Shown: positions 35,948 to 44,381 of the stretch, piece after piece
How positions within the stretch are numbered: position 1 is the stretch's first letter
Layout of the letters: every line of letters starts with the position of its first letter
Position numbers and translations under genes: made by a program
The notes under the pieces: model-generated
What the model saw: the letters and a program-made list of their open reading frames with translations, nothing else
Told to the model about the DNA's origin: nothing
The model's database searches: none
Source: Methanocorpusculum petauri
GTDB taxonomy: Archaea; Halobacteriota; Methanomicrobia; Methanomicrobiales; Methanocorpusculaceae
Reading direction: 5' to 3'
Length of the DNA stretch: 58,350 bases
NCBI RefSeq assembly: GCF_026891975.1
Contig: NZ_JAPTGB010000015.1
Location: forward strand, 1-58,350

Positions 35948-36808
35948 TCACAAGAACGCCGCAATGATGCCGTGCCACAGTTCCATTGCAAGGAACAGGA
36001 AGAGTGCCGCAAACATGCCGTACTTAATCAGGCTCGTGGACCTTGCTGCGATCAGTTCCGCCGGTGTTTTGCAGCGGACAGATTTTGCTGCTGCATACAA
36101 AATGAAAAGATCAATTACCGCAATCAGGACAAGATACACCGCACCCCAGCGGGAGTACGGTAAAACGCTTGCCGCAACCGCACAGAGGATGAGGATGACC
36201 GCAAGGTATCCGCTTTTCTGTACGCCAAGAATCATCGGAAGTGTCGTTGCCCCGCCTGCCGCATCACCTTCGATGTCCTCTGCGGCCTTGAGAATTTCGC
36301 GGGCGAGTGTTCCAAAGAATGTGATGGCAAACAGCGGAAGGGTTACCGTAAACGACTCCGGACCGACAAGGACACCGCCGAAGAGGAATACACTGCCGGA
36401 GAGATAGGCAACCGAAAGGTTGCCGAACAGCGGCATTTTCTTCAGTTTTGCAGCATAGGCAATCAGCAGGAGTGAGTTGAACACGGCAATTGCAAGACAC
36501 CAGAGGTTGGTGGCAAGGCTTGCAAGAATACCGAGAATGAACAGAATGCCTGCCCACACCGCGGCACTCCCGGGGGTGACGGCACCGGACGGAATCGGCC
36601 GGCCCGGGCGGTTGATTTTGTCAATCTCCCGGTCAAAGTAGTCGTTGAGCACATTTCCCGCGCCGCAGATCACGGTTACGATGAAGAACAGCAGAAACGC
36701 GGACAGCGGGTTCGTTCCCGATGCGATCAGATAGGCAATAACTGCGGTGATGCCGGAAACAACCGCGTTTGCCGGACGAATGATCGTAACGTAGGGCGAA
36801 AGGCTCAT
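35948..36808 (-). CDS. digeranylgeranylglyceryl phosphate synthase (UbiA family)
   Basis: 286 residues with eight or nine membrane helices. The two Asp-rich prenyltransferase motifs are present: [20 protein letters not shown] near 52-71, and [12 protein letters not shown] near 176. The short length and the archaeal setting fit the enzyme that adds the second geranylgeranyl chain to geranylgeranylglyceryl phosphate in ether-lipid synthesis. It acts in the cytoplasmic membrane. It lies 45 bases after the third zinc-ribbon gene on the same strand, so it may be the last gene of that unit. Confidence 0.9.
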   Translation of the reverse strand: MSLSPYVTIIRPANAVVSGITAVIAYLIASGTNPLSAFLLFFIVTVICGAGNVLNDYFDREIDKINRPGRPIPSGAVTPGSAAVWAGILFILGILASLATNLWCLAIAVFNSLLLIAYAAKLKKMPLFGNLSVAYLSGSVFLFGGVLVGPESFTVTLPLFAITFFGTLAREILKAAEDIEGDAAGGATTLPMILGVQKSGYLAVILILCAVAASVLPYSRWGAVYLVLIAVIDLFILYAAAKSVRCKTPAELIAARSTSLIKYGMFAALFLFLAMELWHGIIAAFL

Positions 36809-36853
36809 CTTGAAACTATTATTTGGCTACATGATGTAAAAAAGGGAGATGTC

Positions 36854-37432
36854 TCAGACCGCAGGGCTGAGATCATCGCCGCGGCGCAGGAACGGAATAT
36901 AATACAGTTCATGACCGAGAACGGAGAAGGTGTACTCCAGTTCCTGCAGGGTGCCGGAGAGATCGATTTCGTGTTTGAGGAACAGGAACTCGGCATCCTT
37001 CTCCGCGGTCCGGGAGCTTTTCAGCGCAGGCATGTGAGGGATTCTGCGGAAGTCTGGAACTTCCGCAGCTTTCGGAAAGCTGCGGGTAAACTCAAGATTC
37101 CATCCGGCGGTTTTTCTCGGGAGCAGGTCTGCGGCACAGACATAGAAGCGGCAGGTTCCCCGCATCGGTTTTTTGGTGATGCGCAGGAATCCGCCGACGG
37201 TATCTTCATGCGTGACATCAACGTCCGCATCGATTCCCCAGAAAGGAAGATAGATGAGGTCTTTGTCCTCGCGATTCGGTGCAAGAATATGGGGGGATAC
37301 CTCACCAACATCGCTGTCCAGAAACTCCATTGTTTTTCCGCAGGAAGTACAGAAGAGTACGAGGTCTGCCTCCTTTGCTTTCAGCGGTGCTCCGCAACTG
37401 CTGCATTTCAGACTTTTAACCATCATTGCCAT
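36854..37432 (-). CDS. zinc-ribbon protein, soluble (third of trio)
   Basis: 192 residues from the ATG at 37432, one base after the stop of the preceding gene; a longer frame to 37468 overlaps that gene. An N-terminal zinc ribbon (LKCSSCGAPLKAKE, then LVLFCTSCGK) is followed by a module with IYLPFWGIDADVDVTHED near 80 and a second with ELYYIPFLRRGDD at the end. These echo the Y-(L/F/Y)-P-(F/V/Y) modules of the two upstream paralogues. Unlike them, no membrane segment is present. Function unknown. Confidence 0.72.
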   Translation of the reverse strand: MAMMVKSLKCSSCGAPLKAKEADLVLFCTSCGKTMEFLDSDVGEVSPHILAPNREDKDLIYLPFWGIDADVDVTHEDTVGGFLRITKKPMRGTCRFYVCAADLLPRKTAGWNLEFTRSFPKAAEVPDFRRIPHMPALKSSRTAEKDAEFLFLKHEIDLSGTLQELEYTFSVLGHELYYIPFLRRGDDLSPAV

Positions 37433-37433
37433 G

Positions 37434-38441
37434 TTATCGTTCGATCTCCCGGACAGTTTTCTGTCCAAATCCTTTCATCGAAAATGAGATGCCGCCGGTG
37501 AGTTTTCCTTCGGTGACTTCGGATCCGAACCGGAACATCCAGTATCCGGCAAGGACGAGGATGAGACCTATGACAAGACCGGAGAGGCCGGCAAGCGCGT
37601 ACTCGGAGTTGGAAAACATCGTATACGCAATGCCGAGACCGGCAAAAAGACCGCCAAACCCTGCACCAAGACCTGCGGCAAGCGCCTGATAGGTCTGGTC
37701 GCCCGGCGCTCTCCCTGAGACGGGACTGCCGGAGACGCCGTCTAAGACGACGAAGTAGTCACGTTCGCGGTACTGGTAGCGGATAATCCAGTAGGGGTAA
37801 TAGAGGAGCGAGAACTCGCGGGGGATGCAGAATGTTTTGGAGAACGTGAGTGTCTCAATGCCTGATGCAGCACGACGGTGGGCTTCCATTCTGATGTCAG
37901 TATCGGCCTGATCGTATGCTTCGTCCCGCGAGGAGGTAGTTTCAAAGACGGGGATATCGCCGTCGGTGTAGGGCAGGAGTCTGCCTTGCAGTTTTGGCGG
38001 AGTGACGATACCAAGATCACCGGTCTGGCAGGCGATGACGCTCCAGAGATATTCTGCATCAGAGCTGTCCTCGTGATAGGTTGTCTGGGTGTGTCCGTCT
38101 TTGTCGGTGTGGGTGGAGTAGCCGCAGGCGACTCCTTTGCCGGTACCGACCATGCGCCAGAAGGGGAGATACATGGGAAAGATCTCGGTGATCACGGCAG
38201 TTGCGGCGAGATCGCGGGCTTTAGGGAATGCCCCGAACCATTTGCGGGCAGCACTTTCCGCCCCGGTTTCGGTGACCTCCATTTTGTACATGAGGCGGGT
38301 AACGCCTGCATCATCGGCAGTGATGGCAAGAGCCGAGCCGCAGTAGGGACAGAATGCGAGTCTGCTTCCCTCGGTTACCTCAATTGTACCGCCGCAACCG
38401 GGACAGGAGAGACCAATAAGGAGATCGGGAACGCTGCTCAT
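37434..38441 (-). CDS. zinc-ribbon membrane protein (second of trio)
   Basis: 335 residues. The zinc ribbon is at 14-37 (LSCPGCGGTIEVTE; FCPYCGS). Two copies of a beta-type module follow, marked FPMYLPFWRMVGTGKGVACG near 90 and LLYYPYWIIRYQYRERDYFV near 210. Two C-terminal membrane helices follow at about 255-310 (GLGAGFGGLFAGLGIAYTMF; GLVIGLILVLAGYWMF). It overlaps the first trio gene by ATGA. The soluble part should face the cytoplasm if the ribbon binds a cytosolic partner; topology is not certain. Confidence 0.72.
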   Translation of the reverse strand: MSSVPDLLIGLSCPGCGGTIEVTEGSRLAFCPYCGSALAITADDAGVTRLMYKMEVTETGAESAARKWFGAFPKARDLAATAVITEIFPMYLPFWRMVGTGKGVACGYSTHTDKDGHTQTTYHEDSSDAEYLWSVIACQTGDLGIVTPPKLQGRLLPYTDGDIPVFETTSSRDEAYDQADTDIRMEAHRRAASGIETLTFSKTFCIPREFSLLYYPYWIIRYQYRERDYFVVLDGVSGSPVSGRAPGDQTYQALAAGLGAGFGGLFAGLGIAYTMFSNSEYALAGLSGLVIGLILVLAGYWMFRFGSEVTEGKLTGGISFSMKGFGQKTVREIER

Positions 38442-39199
38442 TTGTTGTCACCTCCTTCAGGGGTGCGGACGACGGCACGTCCTGTCAGCATGGCAAGGGC
38501 TGCGCCTGCAAAGACAAGAACATAGAAGATCGGGGTCGTGATGAATCCGAGAATGCCGCCGATGAATGCCAGGAGGAATCCTCCGCCGACGACAAGTGCG
38601 TACGGGGCTGCGGAGCGTCCGGGAAATCCGGAGGTGTGAACACGCCCCGATGTTCCCCCCATAACGGAGATGTAGTCAGTCCCCTGATACCGGTACCGGA
38701 AAACGAAAAAGGGCAGGTAAAGAAGCGCCTGCTCCTTCGCGGTGCCGGGAAGGTCTGCAAGGTAGGTTTCAACACTGATCTCCGGCTGAATAACCTCAGC
38801 CCCCCGGGTGGAAACGGTGGAGTCAAAGACCGTAATATCCCCGGGCGGGATCACCTGACTTTGCAGGCCGGGCAGGGTGGTCCCTTTGGCAGGTTTGATG
38901 ATGGATTTTTCCTGACCGCCGACAACACGACGGAAGAGGAAGACAGGGAAATAAATTTTTTCAACGGAGGTTATCTGTGCTTCCCGTTCAAGATCTTTTG
39001 CAAGGGACGGACCTGCACACCACCGGCGGAAGACGGCACGGGCCTTGTCTTCATCGAGGATGAAAGGCATAATGTAGTTGAAGATGACGCTGCTTCGATC
39101 AATGTAGATAACGGTCCCGCAGTTTTCACAGGTTGTGTACTGCTTTCCGTGTTCAGCAATGGCCGGAGCACCGCACTTCGGACAACGGAGTTGCGACAT
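38438..39199 (-). CDS. zinc-ribbon membrane protein (first of trio)
   Basis: 253 residues. The zinc ribbon is at 5-32 (RCPKCGAPAIAEHGK; TTCENCG). Two repeated modules carry KIYFPVFLFRRVVGGQEKSI near 90 and LYLPFFVFRYRYQGTDYISV near 160. Two membrane helices follow (VVGGGFLLAFIGGILGFITT; YVLVFAGAALAML). The layout is the same as in the next gene, with which it shares four bases. The trio seems to have arisen by duplication. Possible roles are a membrane-bound complex in protein or lipid handling, but nothing in the sequence proves this. Confidence 0.72.
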   Translation of the reverse strand: MSQLRCPKCGAPAIAEHGKQYTTCENCGTVIYIDRSSVIFNYIMPFILDEDKARAVFRRWCAGPSLAKDLEREAQITSVEKIYFPVFLFRRVVGGQEKSIIKPAKGTTLPGLQSQVIPPGDITVFDSTVSTRGAEVIQPEISVETYLADLPGTAKEQALLYLPFFVFRYRYQGTDYISVMGGTSGRVHTSGFPGRSAAPYALVVGGGFLLAFIGGILGFITTPIFYVLVFAGAALAMLTGRAVVRTPEGGDNK

Positions 39200-39468
39200 G
39201 ATATTATGAGAATGTTTTGGCGCTGATAGGGAGTTAATCTGTTGGTGACGGAAGGAGGGGTGAGAAAGAAAATCCGAAAAAAATCTTCCATTCGAAATAC
39301 CCTGCCTGAAAAAACATCAGGAGCATAAACTGTATAACGATATATGCAGAGCATATCCTCCGGCATTTCCAAGAAGGCAGACCGGACGAAAAACAGAACC
39401 TCAATGAGAAGACGTATTATGTCAAATGCCACACTACTAATCTAACAGTACCAAATCAAACGGTACCG

Positions 39469-39527
39469 AAAAGTCCGCGGGGTTGAAAATCTCGCGAAAT
39501 ATTCCACGTGCGGAGTACGTGGACAAA
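39469..39527 (+). repeat. paired-hairpin element, copy C
   Basis: AAAAGTCCGCGGGG opens a first hairpin (CGCG/CGCG, 39477-39496). A stronger second hairpin follows, TCCACGT-GCGGAGT-ACGTGGA (39503-39523). Aligned with copy B, both share AAAAGTCC(A/G)CGGGG and ACGTGC-N2-AG(C/T)ACG(C/T)GGACAA, with changes that keep the stems paired. It ends about 20 bases before the ATG of the zinc-ribbon gene at 39548, next to its ribosome site GGAGGTCC. The rest of 39200-39547 shows only promoter-like A/T runs. Confidence 0.5.
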
Positions 39528-39547
39528 ATAATGGAGGTCCAATATAC

Positions 39548-40078
39548 ATGACGCTTGACAGTAGCGGGGACTCCCCGAATGGAAAAGAGGGGAGTACAGT
39601 ATCTCCGTCCGAAACCAGCAGCAGAATCAAACAGATCATCTGTCCCGGCTGCTTCGAAGAGATGGCAAAAGAGGAGCTTATCGGAAACAAATGTCCTCTC
39701 TGCGGTTATCGTCTCGCACCTGAGGACATGGATGAGGAGATCCTCGAAACCGGTGACGAAGAACTCGTCTGGATGCTCACGCAGAATCTGCAGCGAACGC
39801 TCCTCACCTGGCTGATGGATCTGGGTGCTGCCCCCCTTGCGGCGTACCGGATTGCGTCAAGAATCTGCGATCAGGAAAATATTCCGGCAAAAAGCGGTAA
39901 AACAACGGCATTCTCCTTTACCGCACGGATGACCCCCGAGGAAAAAACTGCGGAGAAACGGTGCAGAGTCTGCGGCAAAACATTTACCGCAGGCGGCAGA
40001 AAGATCGTATCGGGCGATCTCTTTGAGCCGGAACCGTCCGTTGAATATTTCTGCGACGACTGCCGTCCGCAGAACTAA
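39548..40078 (+). CDS. double zinc-finger protein, unknown function
   Basis: 176 residues. After a Ser-rich disordered start comes a zinc ribbon (IICPGCFEEMAKEELIGNKC, then PLCGYRL) at about 35-60. An acidic helical middle follows (DEEILETGDEELVWMLTQNL), then a second ribbon (RCRVCGKTFTAGG ... YFCDDCRPQN) at 143-174. It is soluble and probably a nucleic-acid or protein adaptor. The ribosome-binding site GGAGGT lies about nine bases before the ATG. The upstream hairpin element sits in its probable leader, so post-transcriptional control is possible. Confidence 0.68.
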   Translation: MTLDSSGDSPNGKEGSTVSPSETSSRIKQIICPGCFEEMAKEELIGNKCPLCGYRLAPEDMDEEILETGDEELVWMLTQNLQRTLLTWLMDLGAAPLAAYRIASRICDQENIPAKSGKTTAFSFTARMTPEEKTAEKRCRVCGKTFTAGGRKIVSGDLFEPEPSVEYFCDDCRPQN

Positions 40079-40200
40079 ATTTTTTTATTTTTAATTTTTG
40101 CAGAACTGCGGGCGCTCTCATCGAATGATCCCTCCTGTCCCGGAGACGTCAGCAGGGAAAAATAGGGGAGATGTTGTGCCGGGGGCACGAAGTTTTCGGT

Positions 40201-41463
40201 TTACACGGAAGAGTATTTTCCACCGTGCCACCGGATGTGCAGTTCCTGCGAGATGGTACAGTTTGTGTCCGGTCCGGAAGAGAACAAACCATCGGAAAAT
40301 CCATGATACACGTCAACAGTGTTTTTGGAGAGGGTATAGGTACTTCCATTGCGCGATTCCGACTGCGAACCCGTGATTTGCACACCAGCTTTAAAGATAA
40401 ACGTTTGTTTTGCCTGGTTTCCAAAAGGATGAATAGTTCCCTCCCATTTGCAGATTCCACCAGCGGGACAGTCAAACGCAAATGACGCGTCAGGAATATC
40501 GGTTATCCATGAGAGAGAACGTAGTACGCAGACCGCCGGTTGTCTGTCCCTGCCACCGGTTGGGGCAGACCCGGATATCGATACGCCGGGAAGATGCGGT
40601 GCATTCCCGCCGGGATTGGAGTACCCCGGATCTATCGTAAGGGTAAACCGGTGATTTTTGTAAAAATTGTTCCGGGTTACTGTCCCGGGTGTCATTGTTA
40701 TTTCAGACGTGGTGTAGAACCAATCATGATCCTGTTCTCCGGAATCCCAATACCACGCGGAGTGGAGTCCGACTCTCCCAAACTCCCCATAGTCCCGGAT
40801 ATCTCCCCGGGAAGAGATCCAACCGGAGTCTGCAACCGGTTCTGTCTCTGCTGCGCGGGATACAATGGAGTCAGCCGCATTCTTCGTCAGTTCATCCACG
40901 GCGTGCAGCCATTCTTGCAGACTTTGTCCGGCTGCTGCATAGGCTGCATCACCTGCGCCCGCGGTAACCGTGTAGGCATACGTCACGGTCTGCCCGGTGG
41001 GCAGGACCCGGAAACCGTAAGCTGCGAGTATTTCATTCTCCGTAAGGACAGACGACGAGATACCAGTACTCCCTTCCGATACCAAAGATGCAAATAATGC
41101 ACTGTCCGACAGAGTACCTCGCAGGTTCCGGGACTCTTCCGAAAGACAGGAGTCGGAGAGAGAAACGGGCGCCACCGTATTTCCAAAGAGTGCAGTGTAG
41201 TTGTTCAGCAGAGTAATTGCTGCGGCGAACAGATCGTCGGGTGAAAGATCAGGGCCGCTTGCGGCAATAGTAAAGTCAGCGGGGTCATACAGGGGGACAT
41301 CCGGGGGATTCCATTCTCCGGGGGAGGGAACAGCTGTCGCCACCGGGTCCGGCATCCCGGGTTTGCCGGACGCATCAGGAGTATCGGTGGCAACGAATAT
41401 GATACCCGCAGCTGCTGATACGGCCAGTATCAGCAGGATGCCAAAGAGCAGCAGCTTCTTCAT
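40201..41463 (-). CDS. large exported or surface-anchored protein, unknown function
   Basis: 420 residues. An N-terminal membrane segment (KKLLLFGILLILAVSAAAGI) is followed by a Pro-rich linker (PVATAVPSPGEWNPPDVPLY) and about 370 extracytoplasmic residues. Features include a helical stretch around YAAAGQSLQEWLHAVDELTK, later beta-rich Gly/Ser/Thr sequence (GVSISGSAPTGG), and a few Cys that could form disulphides (FDCPAGGICKWEG). No domain is recognised. It is a single gene with its own promoter region (the 289 bases to 41752 carry only A/T-rich control sequence and a TTACA-AAT-TGTAA palindrome). Confidence 0.65.
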   Translation of the reverse strand: MKKLLLFGILLILAVSAAAGIIFVATDTPDASGKPGMPDPVATAVPSPGEWNPPDVPLYDPADFTIAASGPDLSPDDLFAAAITLLNNYTALFGNTVAPVSLSDSCLSEESRNLRGTLSDSALFASLVSEGSTGISSSVLTENEILAAYGFRVLPTGQTVTYAYTVTAGAGDAAYAAAGQSLQEWLHAVDELTKNAADSIVSRAAETEPVADSGWISSRGDIRDYGEFGRVGLHSAWYWDSGEQDHDWFYTTSEITMTPGTVTRNNFYKNHRFTLTIDPGYSNPGGNAPHLPGVSISGSAPTGGRDRQPAVCVLRSLSWITDIPDASFAFDCPAGGICKWEGTIHPFGNQAKQTFIFKAGVQITGSQSESRNGSTYTLSKNTVDVYHGFSDGLFSSGPDTNCTISQELHIRWHGGKYSSV

Positions 41464-41752
41464 ACAACAGATTATGTGATTAACATACTACATAAACTAA
41501 TTGAGTGTATTTTCCAGGGAATTGAGGAAACATCGTCCCCATTACAAATTGTAACACAGAGCATTTACAAAAAAATAGGATATTTTTAATGATTTTGCGG
41601 GAAACAACGAGAATGCCGGAAACATCACAAAGTGCAATGGGTATTCTCCGTGTTGCGCGTCTTTCGCAGGGAGAGCACCGAGTAAAAATGCCGGTGTCAT
41701 GCAGAGATAAAAGTATATATCCGCATATTTCCCATGTTGAGAGAGAATAATC

Positions 41753-42112
41753 ATGGGCGATTTTTTAGGTGATTTAAAGAAAGGCCTCAACAAATCCGTT
41801 GAAGACCTCAATAAATCCGTAAAAACACTGGAGATTCAGTCAAAGATCAGCAGTCTCAAAAAAGACGCCGATGCAGTCTATGCCGAGATTGGCAAACGGG
41901 CAGTTGAGGAAAGCGGGCCGGAGAAATACGGTGAGCTTGGTGACAAACTACAGATTATTTTAGCAGAGATCAGAACCGAAGAGGAAAAACTTCCCGCCGA
42001 TGCAGCCGAAACAAAGAAAACAAAAACCTGTCCGGGATGCAGCGCGGAAAATCCCGGCGATGCACGGTTCTGTTCCTGCTGCGGTGAGATGTTTGAGGAT
42101 CAGAATCCCTGA
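41753..42112 (+). CDS. coiled-coil protein with C-terminal zinc ribbon
   Basis: 119 residues. The first 85 residues are a charged heptad-like helix (KSVEDLNKSVKTLEIQSKIS, then KKDADAVYAEIGKRAVEESG). The C-terminus is a zinc ribbon (KTCPGCSAENPGDARFCSCC). Small proteins of this type are common in methanogens and are probably adaptor or scaffold proteins. A TATA-like AAGTATATAT lies about 40 bases before the ATG, and AGAGAG precedes it as a weak ribosome site. Its 3' end overlaps the convergent surE gene by 13 bases. Confidence 0.72.
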   Translation: MGDFLGDLKKGLNKSVEDLNKSVKTLEIQSKISSLKKDADAVYAEIGKRAVEESGPEKYGELGDKLQIILAEIRTEEEKLPADAAETKKTKTCPGCSAENPGDARFCSCCGEMFEDQNP

Positions 42113-42891
42113 TCCGCAAGCAGTTTTTTGAGATCCCCGCACGCGGCAAAGGCCGTATTGTCCAGCGTCAGCGGCGTTACGGACACACGGTTATTCCGGA
42201 GAGCTGTCACATCCGAGTGCGGCTCGGGCGTATAGATCACATCTCCATTGATCCAGTAGTACGGCTTTCCGCGGGGGTCAATCCGTTTTTCCACATATGT
42301 ATCAAACAGCCGCGTTCCAAGTGTTGTTACCTCGTAACCCTCCATGCGGCAGGCAGGAATATTGATATTTACCAGATGACAGTTTTCCGGCAGGCCGGAC
42401 GCAAGAAACATCCGTGTCAGGTTCTCCACTACCTCTTTTGCCTGGGAAAAGTCCTGAGTGTGGCATCGCGGATCAGTGAATTTGTTGCCCTGATCACTCA
42501 TCTGCAGCGAGTAGGCAAGTGCCGGAACTCCCTGGTTTGCAGCTTCCATCGCAGCACCGACCGTACCGGATGTGGTGATCGATTCATACGAAATGTTCTC
42601 GCCAAGATTGATCCCGCTCACCACCAGATCGGGTTTGAGGTTCAGACCGTACAGGCCGAGCAGCAGCGCGTCCGTTGGCCGTCCTTCCACACTGTAAGCA
42701 GTCCGATCGCCGATCCGCACTTCATTCATCCGGAGCGGTTCAAAGATTGAGATCGATCTGCCGACCGCGCTCTGCTGGACAGCCGGCGCTACCACCGTCA
42801 CATCCGCAAACGCAGACATCGCTTCGTAGGCTGCCCACAACCCGCCGGAGTTCACACCATCGTCATTGGTGAGAAGAATGTTCGGCCGCAT
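42100..42891 (-). CDS. surE: 5'/3'-nucleotidase SurE
   Basis: 263 residues. SurE motifs are ILLTNDDGVNSGG at 5-17 (the metal-binding Asp pair and Asn), VVAPAVQQSAVGRSI near 34, VVSGINLGENISYESITTSG near 90, and GTVGAAMEAA. It removes phosphate from nucleoside 5'- and 3'-monophosphates using a divalent metal. It is the last gene of a five-gene minus-strand unit; its ATG touches the stop of the upstream 62-residue gene (TAAATG). Confidence 0.93.
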   Translation of the reverse strand: MRPNILLTNDDGVNSGGLWAAYEAMSAFADVTVVAPAVQQSAVGRSISIFEPLRMNEVRIGDRTAYSVEGRPTDALLLGLYGLNLKPDLVVSGINLGENISYESITTSGTVGAAMEAANQGVPALAYSLQMSDQGNKFTDPRCHTQDFSQAKEVVENLTRMFLASGLPENCHLVNINIPACRMEGYEVTTLGTRLFDTYVEKRIDPRGKPYYWINGDVIYTPEPHSDVTALRNNRVSVTPLTLDNTAFAACGDLKKLLADQGF

Positions 42892-43080
42892 TTATTTCCG
42901 GCTGCCTTCGAGGAACTCGGCGGGAACTGCGTGGTCAAAAGTCGCACGAACATCCTGTGCCCGCAGGTAGCGGACCATCACGTTCACCGCGCAGTCCTTC
43001 CACTCATCGTTCCACCACTGGCAGTTCTCCGCAGTACAGGTACTGCCGTTTCTCATCGGGCATCCGCGTAGTTTATCCAT
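42892..43080 (-). CDS. small Cys-containing protein (62 aa), unknown function
   Basis: 62 residues with four Cys (RGCPMRNGSTCTAENCQWWN and DCAVNVM). The spacing could bind a metal or an Fe-S cluster. It lies between the IMPACT-type and surE genes with no spacing to surE, which argues it is real. I do not recognise a family. The C-terminal half is helical and charged. Confidence 0.6.
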   Translation of the reverse strand: MDKLRGCPMRNGSTCTAENCQWWNDEWKDCAVNVMVRYLRAQDVRATFDHAVPAEFLEGSRK

Positions 43081-43104
43081 GTTACTATTGTTTCCTTTCT
43101 GGAG

Positions 43105-43482
43105 CTATAACTTCTTCCGCGTCTTCTGGTACTCCGCCACCGCGCCTGCACCCGCCTCGCGGAACGCACGGGCAACGCCGGCAGGCCCGAGCTTGATACC
43201 GCCGAAGATGCGGGAAACCATGAGAACATGCGAGCCGAGATTGTTTCTCTCCATCACCTCGGCAAGCGCACGACCGGGCGAGCCAACTTCGCCGTCGGCA
43301 CGGCTGTCGGTGACGTTTCCGCAGACCATCGCGTAACAGTGATGGGCGGCTTTTTTGTAGAGTTTATCGTGGATGGCACGCACCTCTAAAACATCGTCGA
43401 CGGTGTCGATCTCATAGAGATGTGCGTAGAACTTGGATTTTTTTTCGTCCAGCCGGACAACGGAGACCTCGCGGGCAGTCAT
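43105..43482 (-). CDS. IMPACT/YigZ-type (UPF0029) protein
   Basis: 125 residues covering the N-terminal UPF0029 domain only. Family text is KSKFYAHLYEI near 15, AAHHCYAMVCG near 45, DGEVGSPGRALAEVM near 62 and VLMVSRIFGGIKLGPAGVAR near 85. It lacks the C-terminal ferredoxin-like domain of E. coli YigZ, as is usual in archaea. The family is linked to translation stress control (GCN2 inhibition in eukaryotes), but the archaeal role is unknown. It starts immediately after the DUF5591 gene stop. Confidence 0.88.
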   Translation of the reverse strand: MTAREVSVVRLDEKKSKFYAHLYEIDTVDDVLEVRAIHDKLYKKAAHHCYAMVCGNVTDSRADGEVGSPGRALAEVMERNNLGSHVLMVSRIFGGIKLGPAGVARAFREAGAGAVAEYQKTRKKL

Positions 43483-44082
43483 TCAGATATCCCTCACGCG
43501 GATGAGTGCTGCGCGGAATTCGTCAAGATACTCCTGCATGGAAAGGCTTCCTTCCGGGAACGGGCAGTCGGCATCGTAGAGTTTGTCGATCACCGGACGG
43601 GTCGGATAAATTTCAACCGGAATCTGTGTTTCCGCAACCGCTGCTTCCATTGCAGCGCGGAAAATACCGATGCAGTAGGCGATGCGTTGTTCGTAGGTGA
43701 ACTTCGTTTTTTCGAGGTAGCCGATGATTCTCCGGGTCTCGATGCGGAGAAAGTCATCTTTGATGCGCTGGTCTTTGACGTTGCCGAGCATGTAGTGGTA
43801 GTGGGCATAGGGATACATCAGTTCGAGTTCTGCGGGAACGGTGCCGCAGGTGCCGAAGATGACAACATGGTACTGACCGGGGTCCGGGAAAACTTCGCCG
43901 AACATTTTGTGAAACAGTTTGTGACTCGGGCTCTGGCTGTAGGGTTTGCGGACGGCACAGGGAATAAAAATTGCTGTCTTGCGGGGTGCTACCGGATATT
44001 CGTCGATGATGTAGCGGTATGCCTGTTCAAACTGCGGGAGGTAGAAAGGCGGTTCGGTGAGATCGTGTGCATGGTCCTGCAT
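43483..44082 (-). CDS. DUF5591 protein, ArcS core-like
   Basis: 199 residues. The motif PCAVRKPYSQSPSH at 41-54 fits the PC-x3-KPY-x2-S-x2-H signature of archaeosine synthase (ArcS), which attaches lysine to preQ0 at tRNA position 15. Full ArcS also has TGT-like and PUA domains. Here only the DUF5591 part is present, so it may be half of a split enzyme or a relative with another job. FGTCGTVPAELELMYPYAHY near 77 is further family-like text. It lies seven bases after a PspC gene and directly before the IMPACT gene. Confidence 0.78.
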   Translation of the reverse strand: MQDHAHDLTEPPFYLPQFEQAYRYIIDEYPVAPRKTAIFIPCAVRKPYSQSPSHKLFHKMFGEVFPDPGQYHVVIFGTCGTVPAELELMYPYAHYHYMLGNVKDQRIKDDFLRIETRRIIGYLEKTKFTYEQRIAYCIGIFRAAMEAAVAETQIPVEIYPTRPVIDKLYDADCPFPEGSLSMQEYLDEFRAALIRVRDI

Positions 44083-44088
44083 CCGGTG

Positions 44089-44346
44089 TTACTCCTTTAC
44101 TTCGAATTCGGCGTCGATGACACCCGGGTCTTTGATGGGTTTTCGTCCCGGAGCTGCGGGGAGGTAGAAGGATGCAGCGAGGTAGAGCAGGACGAGGATG
44201 ATAGTCCAGAAGGGGAGCCCAATAAGGCACAGGGCGATGAAGAGCAGTCTGATAAGTATTGACGGAATTTTTGTGTATTCGGCAATGCCTCCGCAGACTC
44301 CTGCAACCCAGCGGTTGTTTGCAGAACGGTAGAGAGGTTTTTCCAT
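44089..44346 (-). CDS. PspC-domain membrane protein
   Basis: 85 residues from the ATG at 44346. The PspC pattern is complete: KPLYRSANNRWVAGVCGGIA at 3-22, EYTKIPSILIRLLFIALCLI and GLPFWTIILVLLYLAASFYL as two membrane helices. A short charged tail (KDPGVIDAEFEVKE) ends it. PspC domains take part in envelope-stress responses in bacteria; the archaeal role is not known. It is the first gene of the PspC-DUF5591-IMPACT-small-surE unit. The frame continues upstream to 44559, but that part is a shadow of the flavin-reductase gene. Confidence 0.85.
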   Translation of the reverse strand: MEKPLYRSANNRWVAGVCGGIAEYTKIPSILIRLLFIALCLIGLPFWTIILVLLYLAASFYLPAAPGRKPIKDPGVIDAEFEVKE

Positions 44347-44381
44347 ACTAACATATTGTCCCGCGGCAAAAATATAGTTGT

